A stretch of 64,000 bases of DNA from Nonomuraea sediminis (GCF_018531495.1 NZ_JAHDTI010000028.1:1-64000); one strand, 5' to 3'. Numbered from the stretch's first letter, positions 42,541 through 51,299 are shown. Numbers and translations are program-made. Notes: generated from the letters alone by a model not told the origin.

Positions 42541-43278
42541 TTACTTGCTCACGAGGTGCAGACAGGTCACGGGACGGTAGGCGCCTCTGGCCTCGAGGTA
42601 GCTGTCGGAGTTACGAGGGCAGCGCTCGACCGAGGATTCGAGCGAGGTCACCCGGGCCCAGGCCAGGGAGGACGAGCAGGCGACCTGGGTGATGGCGGAA
42701 CGCGTGGTCGAGGCGTGGGGCGGGCGGGCCACGCAGGCGCCGCGGGCCAGCACGTGGCCGCCGCTGCCCAGGCAGGCCTCCTCGTGGTCGACCAGCGAGA
42801 GCGCGTCCAGGGTGCCGCGCGGGCAGTCCTCCGCGCGCCGGACCACCGCGACGGCCCTGCCGTACCAGCCGCTGCTTGCGCAGGGGCGCTCGCCGCCGTC
42901 GAGAGCGATGCAGTCACCCGGCCTGACCACCCCTCCACCGCCGCCGGGCTCGCCGGGGTGCGGGTCGAGGAAGTTGCGCACGCAGGCCGTACGGCTGCCG
43001 CCGATGCGCAACACGTCGTCCGAGTCCGGCGGGCAGGCACTGTCCGTCACGGCCAGGACCTCGGCGACGCCGCCGTTGCAGGGGGTCAGGTCGTAGCGGG
43101 ACCCGGTCCTGCTCACGCAGGCGCCCGGCGACCACAGCAGCGTCTGCCGGGACACCGCGATCGTCTGCCCGGGCGGCGCGCTCCTGGAGGCGACGACGAG
43201 GCCCGTCAGGGCGACCACCGCGGTCAACACGACGAGGGTGGCCGCGACGGCCGCGACCACTTTCGGCCCGGTAGTCAT
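42541..43278 (-). CDS. Cys-rich exported/anchored protein, unknown
   Basis: 245 residues from ATG 43278. N-terminal TM/signal anchor (VVAAVAATLVVLTAVVALTG), then an ectodomain with about a dozen regularly spaced Cys in repeat-like blocks (GACVSRTGSRYDLTPCN, SACPPDSDDVLRIGGSRTAC, DCIALDGGERPC, DCPRGTLDALSLVDHEEAC). This looks like three or four small disulfide-bonded repeats (C...RYDL.PC, C...ALDGGERPC). Start codon overlaps nothing; divergent from rmuC by ~80 bp. Function unknown. Confidence 0.75.
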   Translation of the reverse strand: MTTGPKVVAAVAATLVVLTAVVALTGLVVASRSAPPGQTIAVSRQTLLWSPGACVSRTGSRYDLTPCNGGVAEVLAVTDSACPPDSDDVLRIGGSRTACVRNFLDPHPGEPGGGGGVVRPGDCIALDGGERPCASSGWYGRAVAVVRRAEDCPRGTLDALSLVDHEEACLGSGGHVLARGACVARPPHASTTRSAITQVACSSSLAWARVTSLESSVERCPRNSDSYLEARGAYRPVTCLHLVSK

Positions 43279-43360
43279 ATGGACACTGTGAGTGATGGCC
43301 GACGCGCCGCACAAGCGGAATGCGCAAGCGTGCCGGGAACATCCTGCAATCATCGATGGA

Positions 43361-44584
43361 GTGGACGTCGTCTCGCTTCTCATCGGGCTCGTGATCGGTG
43401 TTGCCATCGGTTTCCTACTGGCCAAGACCAGGACGGCGGAGGCGGGCGCCCGCGCCAGAGCGGCCGAGGAGAAGCTGGCCTTCGTCGAGGAGCAGCTGAC
43501 CGAGCGCTTCCAGGCGCTGTCGACCCGCGCGCTCGACGTCAACAACCTGCGCTTCCTCGAGCTGGCCGAGTCCCGGCTCGCCGCCAGCAGGGCGGAGGCC
43601 ACCGGCGAGCTCGAGCAGCGCAAGCAGGCCGTGGAGCACCTGGTCGGGCCGCTGAAGGAGGCCCTGTCCCGGGTGGAGGAGCAGCAGCGGGTGGCCCGCA
43701 CCGAGCTGGCCAAGCAGGTCGAGTTCGTACGGCAGAGCAACCAGGAGCTCCGCTCGCAGACCAACGCCCTGGTCAGGGCGTTGCAGCGGCCGGAGGCCAG
43801 GGGCCGGTGGGGCGAGCTGCAGCTGCGGCGCGTGGCCGAGATCGCCGGCATGCAGCGCCACTGCGACTTCGACGAGCAGGTCACCGAGGGCGCGATGCGG
43901 CCCGACATGGTGGTACGGCTGGCGGGCGGCAAGAACATCGTGGTCGACTCCAAGGTCTCGCTGGCCGCCTACCTGGAGGCCGCCGAGCAGTCCGACGAAA
44001 CGCTGGCCACGGTCCGGCTCGACGCCCACGCCCGCCACCTGCGCGAGCACGTGGACAGGCTGGCGGCCAAGGCGTACTGGCAGGGGTTCAACCCGTCGCC
44101 CGAGTTCGTGGTGCTGTTCATCCCCGGGGAGGCGTTCCTGGCTCCGGCGCTCGAGCGCGATCCCGGGCTGCTGGAGTACGCGATGGGCAGGCGGGTGCAC
44201 ATCGCCACCCCGACCACGCTGATCACGATGCTGCGCACCGCGCACTACGCCTGGCAGCAGGCTGCGCTGAGCGAGAACGCCCGGGCGGTCTTCGAGCTCG
44301 GCAAGGAGCTCTACGAGCGGCTGTCGTCGCTGGGCAGGAACGTCGACGCGCTGGGCAAGTCGCTGACGCGCGCGGTGGAGAACTACAACAAGACGGTCGG
44401 ATCACTGGAAAGCCGGGTCATGGTCACCGCCAGAAAGCTCAACGAACTGGGCGTAGTGGACGGCGACCTCGACTCCCCCGAATCGCTCGACGGTCTCCCG
44501 CGGCCGCTCGCCTCCCCTGAACTGCTGGAAACCACGTCTCTGATTTCGCACGCGAACGGTAAGTTGGCCAACGGGTCGCAGTAA
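43361..44584 (+). CDS. rmuC: DNA recombination protein RmuC
   Basis: 407 residues. N-terminal TM (VVSLLIGLVIGVAIGFLLAK), a long coiled coil (~30-140), then the RmuC nuclease-like core: RGRWGELQLRRVAEIAGM, PDMVVRLAGGKNIVVDSKVS, EFVVLFIPGEAFLAPAL and TPTTLITMLRTAHYAWQQ. It limits inversions at short inverted repeats, of interest in this repeat-rich locus. GTG 43361 places the TM at the N-terminus; GTG/ATG at 43292/43295 would add 23 polar residues. Confidence 0.93.
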   Translation: MDVVSLLIGLVIGVAIGFLLAKTRTAEAGARARAAEEKLAFVEEQLTERFQALSTRALDVNNLRFLELAESRLAASRAEATGELEQRKQAVEHLVGPLKEALSRVEEQQRVARTELAKQVEFVRQSNQELRSQTNALVRALQRPEARGRWGELQLRRVAEIAGMQRHCDFDEQVTEGAMRPDMVVRLAGGKNIVVDSKVSLAAYLEAAEQSDETLATVRLDAHARHLREHVDRLAAKAYWQGFNPSPEFVVLFIPGEAFLAPALERDPGLLEYAMGRRVHIATPTTLITMLRTAHYAWQQAALSENARAVFELGKELYERLSSLGRNVDALGKSLTRAVENYNKTVGSLESRVMVTARKLNELGVVDGDLDSPESLDGLPRPLASPELLETTSLISHANGKLANGSQ

Positions 44585-44598
44585 GGGGGGCGGGGCCA

Positions 44599-45120
44599 GT
44601 GAGTGAGAAAGGCAGGCGGTCAGCCGTGCGGTTGACGGCCCGTGGTGCCATCGCGCTCTCCCTTGTCATCACTTTGGCGGGATATATCCTCGCGGACCGG
44701 CTGGGCCTGCCGTGGCTGGTCGGCGTGCTGTTCCTGCTCGCCTCGCTGGTGGGGGCGCTGCTGGTCAACCGGCGGGAGCTGCTGTCGCTGGTGGTGACGC
44801 CGCCGCTGGTCTTCTTCGTGGCCACGCTGTTCGTGGAGCTCGGGCGGGCGATCGGCGCCTCCTCGATCGCCGGGTCGCTGGCCCTGGGTTTGTACACGTC
44901 GCTGTCAGGCGGCGCGCCGTGGCTGTTCGCGTGCTCGGCCGTGGTGCTGGCGGTGGCCTGGCGGCGCGGGCTCCGTGACAACGTGCGCGACCTGCGGGAG
45001 GAGCTGCGGGTCGACGCCGAGGTGCCGCGGCCGCGCAAGGAGCAGCAGCCCGTGTACGCGCCCGAGCCCGAGGGGTACTTCGAGTCGCGCGTCTACGGCA
45101 CGGCTCGCACGGAGGAATAG
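44599..45120 (+). CDS. DUF6542 membrane protein
   Basis: 173 residues, GTG start after GGGGCGGGG. Four TM helices in ~15-125 (GAIALSLVITLAGYILADRL, LVGVLFLLASLVGALLVNRR, VTPPLVFFVATLFVELG, APWLFACSAVVLAVAWRRG) with an Arg/Glu/Pro cytosolic tail. Conserved near ispH/xseA in actinobacteria (Rv1111c position). Function unknown. Confidence 0.85.
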   Translation: MSEKGRRSAVRLTARGAIALSLVITLAGYILADRLGLPWLVGVLFLLASLVGALLVNRRELLSLVVTPPLVFFVATLFVELGRAIGASSIAGSLALGLYTSLSGGAPWLFACSAVVLAVAWRRGLRDNVRDLREELRVDAEVPRPRKEQQPVYAPEPEGYFESRVYGTARTEE

Positions 45121-45163
45121 GGCTTTTCCGGTGTACGGCCGGCGGTGCCACGGTCAGGGGCGC

Positions 45164-45259
45164 CGTGACGGCGGGCAACCGTCACCGACTCGCCGCAAGC
45201 GCCGCTCGCGGGTCCTCAGCCGGAGTACGGCGGGCGGCCGGTTGGGCGGCCTGCCGTAC
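45164..45259 (+). repeat. Dispersed ~95-bp repeat, copy B
   Basis: Same orientation as copies A and D: GTGACGGCGGGCA..., core CACCGACTCGCCGCAAGCGCC, CGGGTCCTCAGC, then GGGCGGCCGGTTGGGCGGCC and TGCCGTAC. It lies between convergent genes. Confidence 0.75.
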
Positions 45260-45365
45260 CACTCTTCAGACCCGTTCCTTTCGGAGTACGGCGGGCGGCC
45301 TGCCGTACTTCTCTTCAGACCCGAAGGTCCTTGCGGAGTACGGCGGGCGGCTGCCGTACCACTTT
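45260..45365. repeat. Tandem duplication of the ispH 3' end plus GTACGGC hairpin
   Basis: Three ~50-bp units, each pairing AGTACGGCGGGCGGC...GCCGTAC with TCTTCAGACCCG..TCCTTGCGGAG. The middle unit (45315-45338) encodes on the minus strand the same L-R-K-D-L-R-V-stop as the true ispH end at 45366-45389. A further degraded unit is at 45266-45286. Confidence 0.7.
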
Positions 45366-46328
45366 TCAGACGCGGAGGTCCTTGCGGAGCTCGTGGGGCA
45401 GGGCGAAGCGCATGCGCTCGTCGACCGGCTGGACCTCGCGCACGTCCTCGAAACCGTGGCGGGCCAGGTGGGCCAGCACCTCCTCGACCAGCTCCTCGGG
45501 GACCGAGGCGCCGCTGGTCACGCCGACCGTGGTGACGCCCTCGAGCCACTCGTCGCGGATGTCGGCGGCGTAGTCGACCAGGTAGGAGGCGTCGGCGCCG
45601 TAGTCCTTGGCGACCTCGACCAGGCGCTTGGAGTTCGAGGAGTTCTGCGAGCCGACCACGATGACCAGCTGCGACTCCGAGGCGATCTCCTTGACCGCGA
45701 TCTGGCGGTTCTGCGTGGCGTAGCAGATGTCGTCGCTGGGCGGGTCGATCAGCGTCGGGAAGCGCTCCTTGAGCCGGGAGACCGTCTCGTTGGTCTCGTC
45801 GACCGACAGCGTGGTCTGCGACAGCCACACCAGCTTGCTCGGGTCCTTGACCTGGATGCGGTCGACCGCGTCGAGGCCGTCGACGAGCTGGATGTGGTCG
45901 GGGGCCTCGCCGGAGGTGCCCTCCACCTCCTCGTGGCCCTCGTGGCCGATGAGCAGGATGTCGTAGTCCTGGCCGGCGAAGCGGCGGGCCTCGTTGTGCA
46001 CCTTCGTCACCAGCGGGCAGGTGGCGTCGATCGTGCGGAGGCTGCGCTGCCTGGCCTCGTCGTGGACGGCCGGCGAGACGCCGTGGGCGGAGAACACCAC
46101 GATCTCGCCCTCGGGGACCTCGTCGGTCTCCTCGACGAAGATGGCGCCCTTGGCCTCGAGCGTCCTGACCACATGGGTGTTGTGGACGATCTGCTTGCGC
46201 ACGTAGATCGGAGCGCCATACTGCTCCAGAGCCTTCTCGACCGCTACCACGGCTCGATCGACTCCGGCGCAGTAGCCGCGCGGCTTGGCTACGAGGACGC
46301 GTCGGGTGGTGGGGGTCTTGGACTCCAT
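45366..46328 (-). CDS. ispH: 4-hydroxy-3-methylbut-2-enyl diphosphate reductase
   Basis: 320 residues. Fe-S cysteines are in PRGYCAGVDRAVVAVEKAL, IDATCPLVTKVHNEARRFAG and DDICYATQNRQIAVKEIA. Last step of the MEP isoprenoid pathway, producing IPP and DMAPP. Convergent with DUF6542, divergent from the lipid-droplet-type gene. Its last codons are duplicated downstream. Confidence 0.97.
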   Translation of the reverse strand: MESKTPTTRRVLVAKPRGYCAGVDRAVVAVEKALEQYGAPIYVRKQIVHNTHVVRTLEAKGAIFVEETDEVPEGEIVVFSAHGVSPAVHDEARQRSLRTIDATCPLVTKVHNEARRFAGQDYDILLIGHEGHEEVEGTSGEAPDHIQLVDGLDAVDRIQVKDPSKLVWLSQTTLSVDETNETVSRLKERFPTLIDPPSDDICYATQNRQIAVKEIASESQLVIVVGSQNSSNSKRLVEVAKDYGADASYLVDYAADIRDEWLEGVTTVGVTSGASVPEELVEEVLAHLARHGFEDVREVQPVDERMRFALPHELRKDLRV

Positions 46329-46429
46329 ACCTCCTTATGCTACGTGGAGCGGCTGACAGGACCGCGCGTGCATCGCTGCTCGCGCTTTGCCAGACTGGCC
46401 GTCCAATACTGACCTCCCAGGGAGACGTC

Positions 46430-47260
46430 ATGTCCCTCAGCGACGTGATACGCAACATCGCCAAGACAGTCACCGACAAGGACGAACTCAAGGAGAAGGC
46501 GAAGGACCTTCCCATGTTCGTCGTCCAGACCACGCTGAACGCCGCGGGCCAGGCGCTGCTGCTGGTCGACAGGGTGAAGAACTCCATCAAGGGCCTGGCG
46601 GCCAAGGACGAGGAGGAGGTGCACGAGACCGAGCTGGAGGCGCCCGAGGAGAAGCCGGCCCGCCGCGAGCCCGTCATCTTCGCCCCCCGCCCGTCCGACG
46701 CCGAGCCGAACGGCACCGCCAAGGCCAAGCCCGAGCCGGTCATCTTCTCCCCCGCGGGCAAGCCCGCTCCCGCCGAAGAGACCAAGCCGCTGGTCACGGA
46801 GACCCCCGCAGCCCCCGAGCCCGCAGCGGTCGCCACCGAGCCCGTCGTGGCTGAGGAGCCCGCCCCGGCTGCCACCGTCGTGGCTGAGGAGCCCGCCCCC
46901 GCTGCCGCCGTCGCGGCTGAGGAGCCCGCCCCCGCCGTCGCCGCCGACGAGCCTGCCGCCTCAGTCGCCGAGGAGCCCGCTGTCGCGGTCGCCGACGAGC
47001 CGAAGCCCGCTGCCAAGCCGAAGGCCGCCGCCAAGCCCAGGGCGGCTCGCAAGCCCGCGGCCAAGAAGGCGCCCGCCGTACAGGAGGAGCCGCTGCCCGG
47101 CTACTCGGAGCTGACCGTGGCGTCGCTGCGGGCCAGGATGCGCGGCAAGACGGCCGAGCAGATCAAGGACTTCCTGTCCTACGAGCAGGCGACGACCGCG
47201 CGGCCCGAGGTGATCAAGATGTTCGAGAACCGCCTGGCCAAGCTGGAAGCCGGAGAATAG
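46430..47260 (+). CDS. Lipid-droplet-associated-type protein (Rv1109c position)
   Basis: 276 residues. Conserved N-terminus (LSDVIRNIAKTVTDKDELKE, LPMFVVQTTLNAAGQALLLV) and C-terminus (PGYSELTVASLRARMRGKTA, QIKDFLSYEQATTARPEVIK, MFENRLAKLE) flank an expanded Glu-Pro-Ala/Lys-Pro-Ala linker with repeats of VAEEPAPAA. The amphipathic/hydrophobic N-terminal helix fits membrane- or lipid-body association. ATG 46430 has GGGAG upstream. It precedes xseA by 26 bp. Confidence 0.8.
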   Translation: MSLSDVIRNIAKTVTDKDELKEKAKDLPMFVVQTTLNAAGQALLLVDRVKNSIKGLAAKDEEEVHETELEAPEEKPARREPVIFAPRPSDAEPNGTAKAKPEPVIFSPAGKPAPAEETKPLVTETPAAPEPAAVATEPVVAEEPAPAATVVAEEPAPAAAVAAEEPAPAVAADEPAASVAEEPAVAVADEPKPAAKPKAAAKPRAARKPAAKKAPAVQEEPLPGYSELTVASLRARMRGKTAEQIKDFLSYEQATTARPEVIKMFENRLAKLEAGE

Positions 47261-47286
47261 TCGGCCGTTCCCCGTAGTCTCGGGCC

Positions 47287-48498
47287 ATGACCTCGAAGAC
47301 CTCGCCCGAGTCGCCGCTGCCGATCCGCACCGTCCTGCAGATGGTGGGCGGCTGGATCGGCAAGCTCGGCACGGTCTGGGTCGAGGGCCAGATCACCGAG
47401 CTCAGCGCGCGCGGCGGCACGGTGTTCCTGACGCTGCGCGACCCGGTGGCCAACGTCTCGGCCAGGGTGACCGCGCCGCGCGGGGTCTACGAGGCGACCG
47501 TGCCGCGTCCCGTCGACGGCGCTCGCGTGGTGATGCACGTCAAGCCCGACTTCTGGATCAACAGGGGCTCGTTCGCCTTCACCGCGCTCGAGATCAGGCC
47601 CATCGGCGTGGGCGAGCTGCTGGCTCGCCTGGAGAAGCTGCGGCAGTTGCTGGCCGCCGAGGGGCTCTTCAACGCCGACAGGAAGCGGCGCCTGCCCTTC
47701 CTGCCGGGCACCGTCGGGCTCATCTGCGGCCGTGACTCGGCCGCCGAGCGCGACGTGCTCGACAACTCGCGGCGCCGCTGGCCCGCCGTACGGTTCAAGG
47801 TCGAAGAGGTGGCGGTCCAGGGGCCCTACGCGGTCGGCGAGGTCACCGAGGCGCTGCGCAAGCTCGACGGCGACTCCTCCGTGGACGTCATCGTCATCGC
47901 CCGGGGCGGCGGCTCGCTCGAAGACCTGCTGCCGTTCTCGGACGAGACGCTGGTGCGGGCCGTGGCGGCCTGCCGTACCCCCGTCGTCAGCGCCATCGGG
48001 CACGAGCAGGACAGCCCGCTGCTCGACCTCGTCGCCGACGTGCGCGCCTCGACGCCCACGGACGCGGCCAAGAAGGTCGTCCCCGACGTCGGCGAGCAGC
48101 TCACCCTCGTCCGCCAGCTGCGCGACCGGGGGCGCAGGGTGCTCGGCGGCTGGCTCGACCGCGAGATGTCCTGGCTCACGTCGACCCGCTCGCGCCCCTC
48201 CCTGTCGGACCCGGTCCGCGAGCTCGAACGCCGCGCCGAACAGGTCGACGCCCTCCGCGACCGCGGCCGCCGCTCGCTCACGAGCTCGCTCGACCGCGCC
48301 TCGGACTCCCTCACCCACCTCCGCGCCCGCCTCGTCTCCCTCTCCCCCGCCGCCACCCTCGAACGCGGCTACGCCATCGTCCAGTACCCGTCGGGCGAGG
48401 TCGTCCGCCTCGCCAAGGACGTCCCCCCCGACTCCCTGCTCACCATCCGCCTGGCGGACGACCGCCTGACCGTCCGCACCGAACCTCCCACCCCGTAG
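47287..48498 (+). CDS. xseA: Exodeoxyribonuclease VII large subunit
   Basis: 403 residues. N-terminal OB-fold (LGTVWVEGQITELSARGGTV). The catalytic core has CGRDSAAERDVLDNSRRRWP, VIVIARGGGSLEDLLPFSDE and ISAIGHEQDSPLLDLVADVR followed by ASTPTDAAK. A coiled-coil C-terminus ends in LERGYAIVQYPSGEVV. Degrades single-stranded DNA with XseB. The small-subunit gene is displaced 1.5 kb downstream rather than adjacent. Confidence 0.96.
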   Translation: MTSKTSPESPLPIRTVLQMVGGWIGKLGTVWVEGQITELSARGGTVFLTLRDPVANVSARVTAPRGVYEATVPRPVDGARVVMHVKPDFWINRGSFAFTALEIRPIGVGELLARLEKLRQLLAAEGLFNADRKRRLPFLPGTVGLICGRDSAAERDVLDNSRRRWPAVRFKVEEVAVQGPYAVGEVTEALRKLDGDSSVDVIVIARGGGSLEDLLPFSDETLVRAVAACRTPVVSAIGHEQDSPLLDLVADVRASTPTDAAKKVVPDVGEQLTLVRQLRDRGRRVLGGWLDREMSWLTSTRSRPSLSDPVRELERRAEQVDALRDRGRRSLTSSLDRASDSLTHLRARLVSLSPAATLERGYAIVQYPSGEVVRLAKDVPPDSLLTIRLADDRLTVRTEPPTP

Positions 48499-49150
48499 CC
48501 CCACCCTGTCGTCAACACCACGTACGGCAAGCCCCCGCGCAGGGGAAGACCTACGGCTCGCCACCAACTGCGCCGGGTCGGCGAGAAGAGGTACGGCGGA
48601 GCCCGGCGAGACGACTTATGAGCACACGTGGCAACGTCTGGGCGGTGCGGGACCGGTCGAGACGATGGCAGGACGCCCCTGCAGGGGCGGCCTGGGATCC
48701 AGAGGCGCGCCTGCTCGCTGGCCGCCGCACGCCGCCCCTGCAGCGGGCGGGCTTGGCAACGCGGCGGCGAGAGGGTGTACGGCGGGCCGCCGCGCCACAT
48801 GTGAAGCGCGACAACCACAGAGGCCGGGAGATGTCGCGGCAAGGCAGCAGCGAGGCTCGACCACGGCGAGGCATGGCGACCGCCGGAACGATGCACTCCT
48901 CGTGTTCACCCACGTCACGCACAAAGACCCGCGACCCTGCACGGGGTCGGCGGAAAGGCGTACGGCGGGACACAGACCGCGACTCTGCGCGAGGTCGACG
49001 GAAAGGCGTACGGCAGGGCACATACCCGCAACCCTGCGCGGAGTCGACGGAAAGGCCTACGGCGGGACACAGACCCGCGACCCTGCGCTGGGTCGGGGGG
49101 AAGGCGTACGGCGGGGCTTCGGCGGTCCGCGCCGGCGGGTTGGGGGTTGG
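48499..49150. repeat. Intergenic region between xseA and GNAT with ~50-bp tandem array
   Basis: Several GTACGGC motifs (48523, 48593, 48778) are followed by four tandem units of 47-51 bp at 48920-48970, 48971-49020, 49021-49067 and 49068-49118. Consensus parts are CACAGACCCGCGACCCTGCG, GGGTCGACGGAAAGGCGTAC and GGCGGGA. Open frames here are repeat-driven and not supported as genes. Confidence 0.7.
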
Positions 49151-50005
49151 TTAGGGGGCGGTCCAGGTGAGGCCGGGGTATGGGGAGGTGAAGCCGTAGG
49201 AGCGGTAGAGGGGTTCGCCGTCCGAGGTGGCGTGCAGGTCCACGCGGGAGACGCCGTTGTCGCGGTACCAGGTCATGAGGGCGTCCATGATGGCCCTGCC
49301 GTGGCCTCGCCTGCGGTGTGCCGGGTCCGTCGTCATGCCGAGGATGTAGCCGAAGCGGCCGTCCGGCAGACGCGGGCCCGGGAAGCGTTCGAAGATGAAG
49401 CCGATGCCGCAGGCCGCCAGCGTCCCGCCCGGGGCGTCGATGACGTACACCGCCACGTCCGGGTCGCCAAGCCGGTTCTCAAGGCTCGCCGCGTACGCCT
49501 CCTCCCACCCTTCCCGAACGCCCGCCATCCCCGCCTCGGCCTGATCGCCCGCCATCCCCGGCTCTACCTCCACGCCCGCCATCCCCGGCTCGGCCTCCAT
49601 CCCCGCCATCCCTGGCTCGGCCTCCATCCCCGCCGTCGCGGGCTCGGACGAGCCGCCCGCCGTACCAGCAGCCTCGGACGAGCCGTCCGCCGTGGCGGCA
49701 GCCTGAGACGAGCCGCCTGCCCCGGCAGCATCGGACGAGCCACCCGCCGTAGCGGCAACCTGGGACGAGCCGCCTGCCCCGACAGCCTCGGACGAGCCGG
49801 CCGCCGAACCAGCAGCCCCGGACGAGCCGTCCGCCGTGGCGGCAGCCTGGGACGAGCCGTCTGCCGTGGCGGTCTCGGAGGGGCCGTAGGAGGGGGTGCC
49901 TGCCGTACTGGGTGAAGGGGTGTCGGCTGACATGCGGACGGCGAGGAGTTGGCGGAGGCGGACCAGTTCGGGGATGTCGGCTTTGGTGGCTGGGCGGACG
50001 GGCAT
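49151..50005 (-). CDS. GNAT acetyltransferase with internal low-complexity insertion
   Basis: 284 residues. The GNAT fold starts PVRPATKADIPELVRLRQLL and resumes at ~residue 165 with REGWEEAYAASLENRLG, VAVYVIDAPGGTLAACGIGF, ILGMTTDPAHRRRGHGRAIM (acetyl-CoA motif A) and LHATSDGEPLYRSYGFTS. Between them ~130 residues consist of GSSQAAATADGSSEAAG-like and GMAGMEAEP-like repeats, absent in ordinary GNATs. ATG 50005 fits the fold start. Inserted between xseA and xseB in opposite orientation. Confidence 0.88.
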   Translation of the reverse strand: MPVRPATKADIPELVRLRQLLAVRMSADTPSPSTAGTPSYGPSETATADGSSQAAATADGSSGAAGSAAGSSEAVGAGGSSQVAATAGGSSDAAGAGGSSQAAATADGSSEAAGTAGGSSEPATAGMEAEPGMAGMEAEPGMAGVEVEPGMAGDQAEAGMAGVREGWEEAYAASLENRLGDPDVAVYVIDAPGGTLAACGIGFIFERFPGPRLPDGRFGYILGMTTDPAHRRRGHGRAIMDALMTWYRDNGVSRVDLHATSDGEPLYRSYGFTSPYPGLTWTAP

Positions 50006-50051
50006 GCTCCTCCTCCGGCGGGCCAGGGCGCGGTTGTCGGATCCTGACTCT

Positions 50052-50297
50052 ATGGTGGAGCGCGTGGCAGATGAGAAGGCGCCCTCGTACGAGCAGGCCC
50101 GCGAGGAGTTGACCGAGGTGGTGCGGCGGTTGGAGACCGGCGGGCTCACCCTGGAGCAGTCGATCGAGCTGTGGGAGCGGGGCGAGAAGCTGGCCGCCAT
50201 CTGCGAGGAGTGGCTCCAGGGCGCCCGCGTCAAGCTCGCCGCCGCCATGGCCCGCCGCTCGGAGCCCACCACCCAGGACGACGACGCCCCCTTCTAG
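50052..50297 (+). CDS. xseB: Exodeoxyribonuclease VII small subunit
   Basis: 81 residues. SYEQAREELTEVVRRLETGG followed by LTLEQSIELWERGEKLAAIC is the XseB signature. ATG 50052; GTG 50064 is an alternative. Separated from xseA by the GNAT gene and repeats, so it needs its own promoter in the 46-bp divergent gap. Confidence 0.93.
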   Translation: MVERVADEKAPSYEQAREELTEVVRRLETGGLTLEQSIELWERGEKLAAICEEWLQGARVKLAAAMARRSEPTTQDDDAPF

Positions 50298-50873
50298 CAC
50301 CAGACCGCATACGAGCGGCCTGGCTTCCTGGGGCGCGCCCTGCAAAGGGCGAGCGGGCGATGCCTACGCGCCACGAGAGGTGCGTGCCGGCGGCTCCCCG
50401 ATGGGCCGGGCCGGTGACGCAGGATCAGTGGGTGTGCGTCGAGCCGAGCTCGGGTGCTTGAAGTCAGCGCAAGCCAGTGAAGGCGTCAGAGCTGGCCGGA
50501 CCGGTGACGCGGCCGGACGGGTCCGGGGAGCGCGTCGCTAGGCCTCGGCGTACCTGGAGTGCGCGGCGCGAGCCGGTGAAGGCGTCAGAGCCGGCCGAGC
50601 CAGTGACGCAGGCTGGACGAGCCCGGGGACGCAGGCTGGACGAGCCCGGGGACCGCGTCGCGGCGGCGTACCTGGAGTGCGCGGCGCGAGTCAGTGAAGA
50701 CGTCAGGGGCGGCCGGGCTGGTGACGTGGGGTGGACGGGTTCGGGGAGCGCGTCGGGCAGGGCTTGAGTGTAGGCGCACGGTGTGGAGAGCGCGTGGTCC
50801 GAGGGGCGTGCGGTGCGGGACAGGGTGGGATGGGCGCCGCGGTGGGCTCGGGGGCGCGGCGCTCGGGGCGGGG
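50298..50873. repeat. Intergenic region with ~100-118-bp tandem repeats
   Basis: Units begin at ~50473, 50572 and 50690 with (A/G)GTGAAGGCGTCAGAGC-GGCC, followed by CGGTGACGC, GGACGGGTCCGGGGAGCGCGTCG and GCGTACCTGGAGTGCGCGGCGCGAG. The second unit carries an internal 24-bp duplication (GACGCAGGCTGGACGAGCCCGGGG). No plausible gene is seen. Confidence 0.7.
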
Positions 50874-51284
50874 TCAGGCGGCTCGGTGGAGGGCCAGGAC
50901 CGGGATGTGGCGGGTGGTCTTGGCCTCGTATTCGGCGAAGCCGGGGGCGATGGCGACCATGCGGGCGTAGAGCTGGTCGCGCTCCTCGCCGTCGATGAAC
51001 TCGGCCTTGGCCTCGAAGGTCTCCGTGCCGATCTCCGCCGTGGCCGACGGGTGGGCGCGCAGGTTGTGGTACCAGGCCGGGTGGTGGTCGGCGCCGCCGT
51101 TCGAGGCGATGATCACGTACCTGTCGCCGTCGGGAAGGTACATCACGGGCGTCGTGGTGGGCTTGCCGCTCTTGGCGCCCTTGGTCGTCAGCAGCACCAG
51201 CGCGGAGCCCTCGAAATAGCCGCCGACCTTGCCGTCGTTGGCCCGGAACTCGTCGATGACCTGCTGGTTGAAGTTGTCTGCCAT
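50874..51284 (-). CDS. F420-dependent nitroreductase-family (Ddn-like) protein
   Basis: 136 residues. LVLLTTKGAKSGKPTTTPVM followed by YVIIASNGGADHHPAWYHNL and RAHPSATAEIGTETF is the deazaflavin-dependent nitroreductase (DUF385) signature with its split-barrel fold. Uses F420H2 to reduce quinones or nitro compounds. Divergent from a TetR gene with paired operators, so probably under its control. Confidence 0.93.
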   Translation of the reverse strand: MADNFNQQVIDEFRANDGKVGGYFEGSALVLLTTKGAKSGKPTTTPVMYLPDGDRYVIIASNGGADHHPAWYHNLRAHPSATAEIGTETFEAKAEFIDGEERDQLYARMVAIAPGFAEYEAKTTRHIPVLALHRAA

Positions 51285-51299
51285 GCTCGACTCCTTAAG

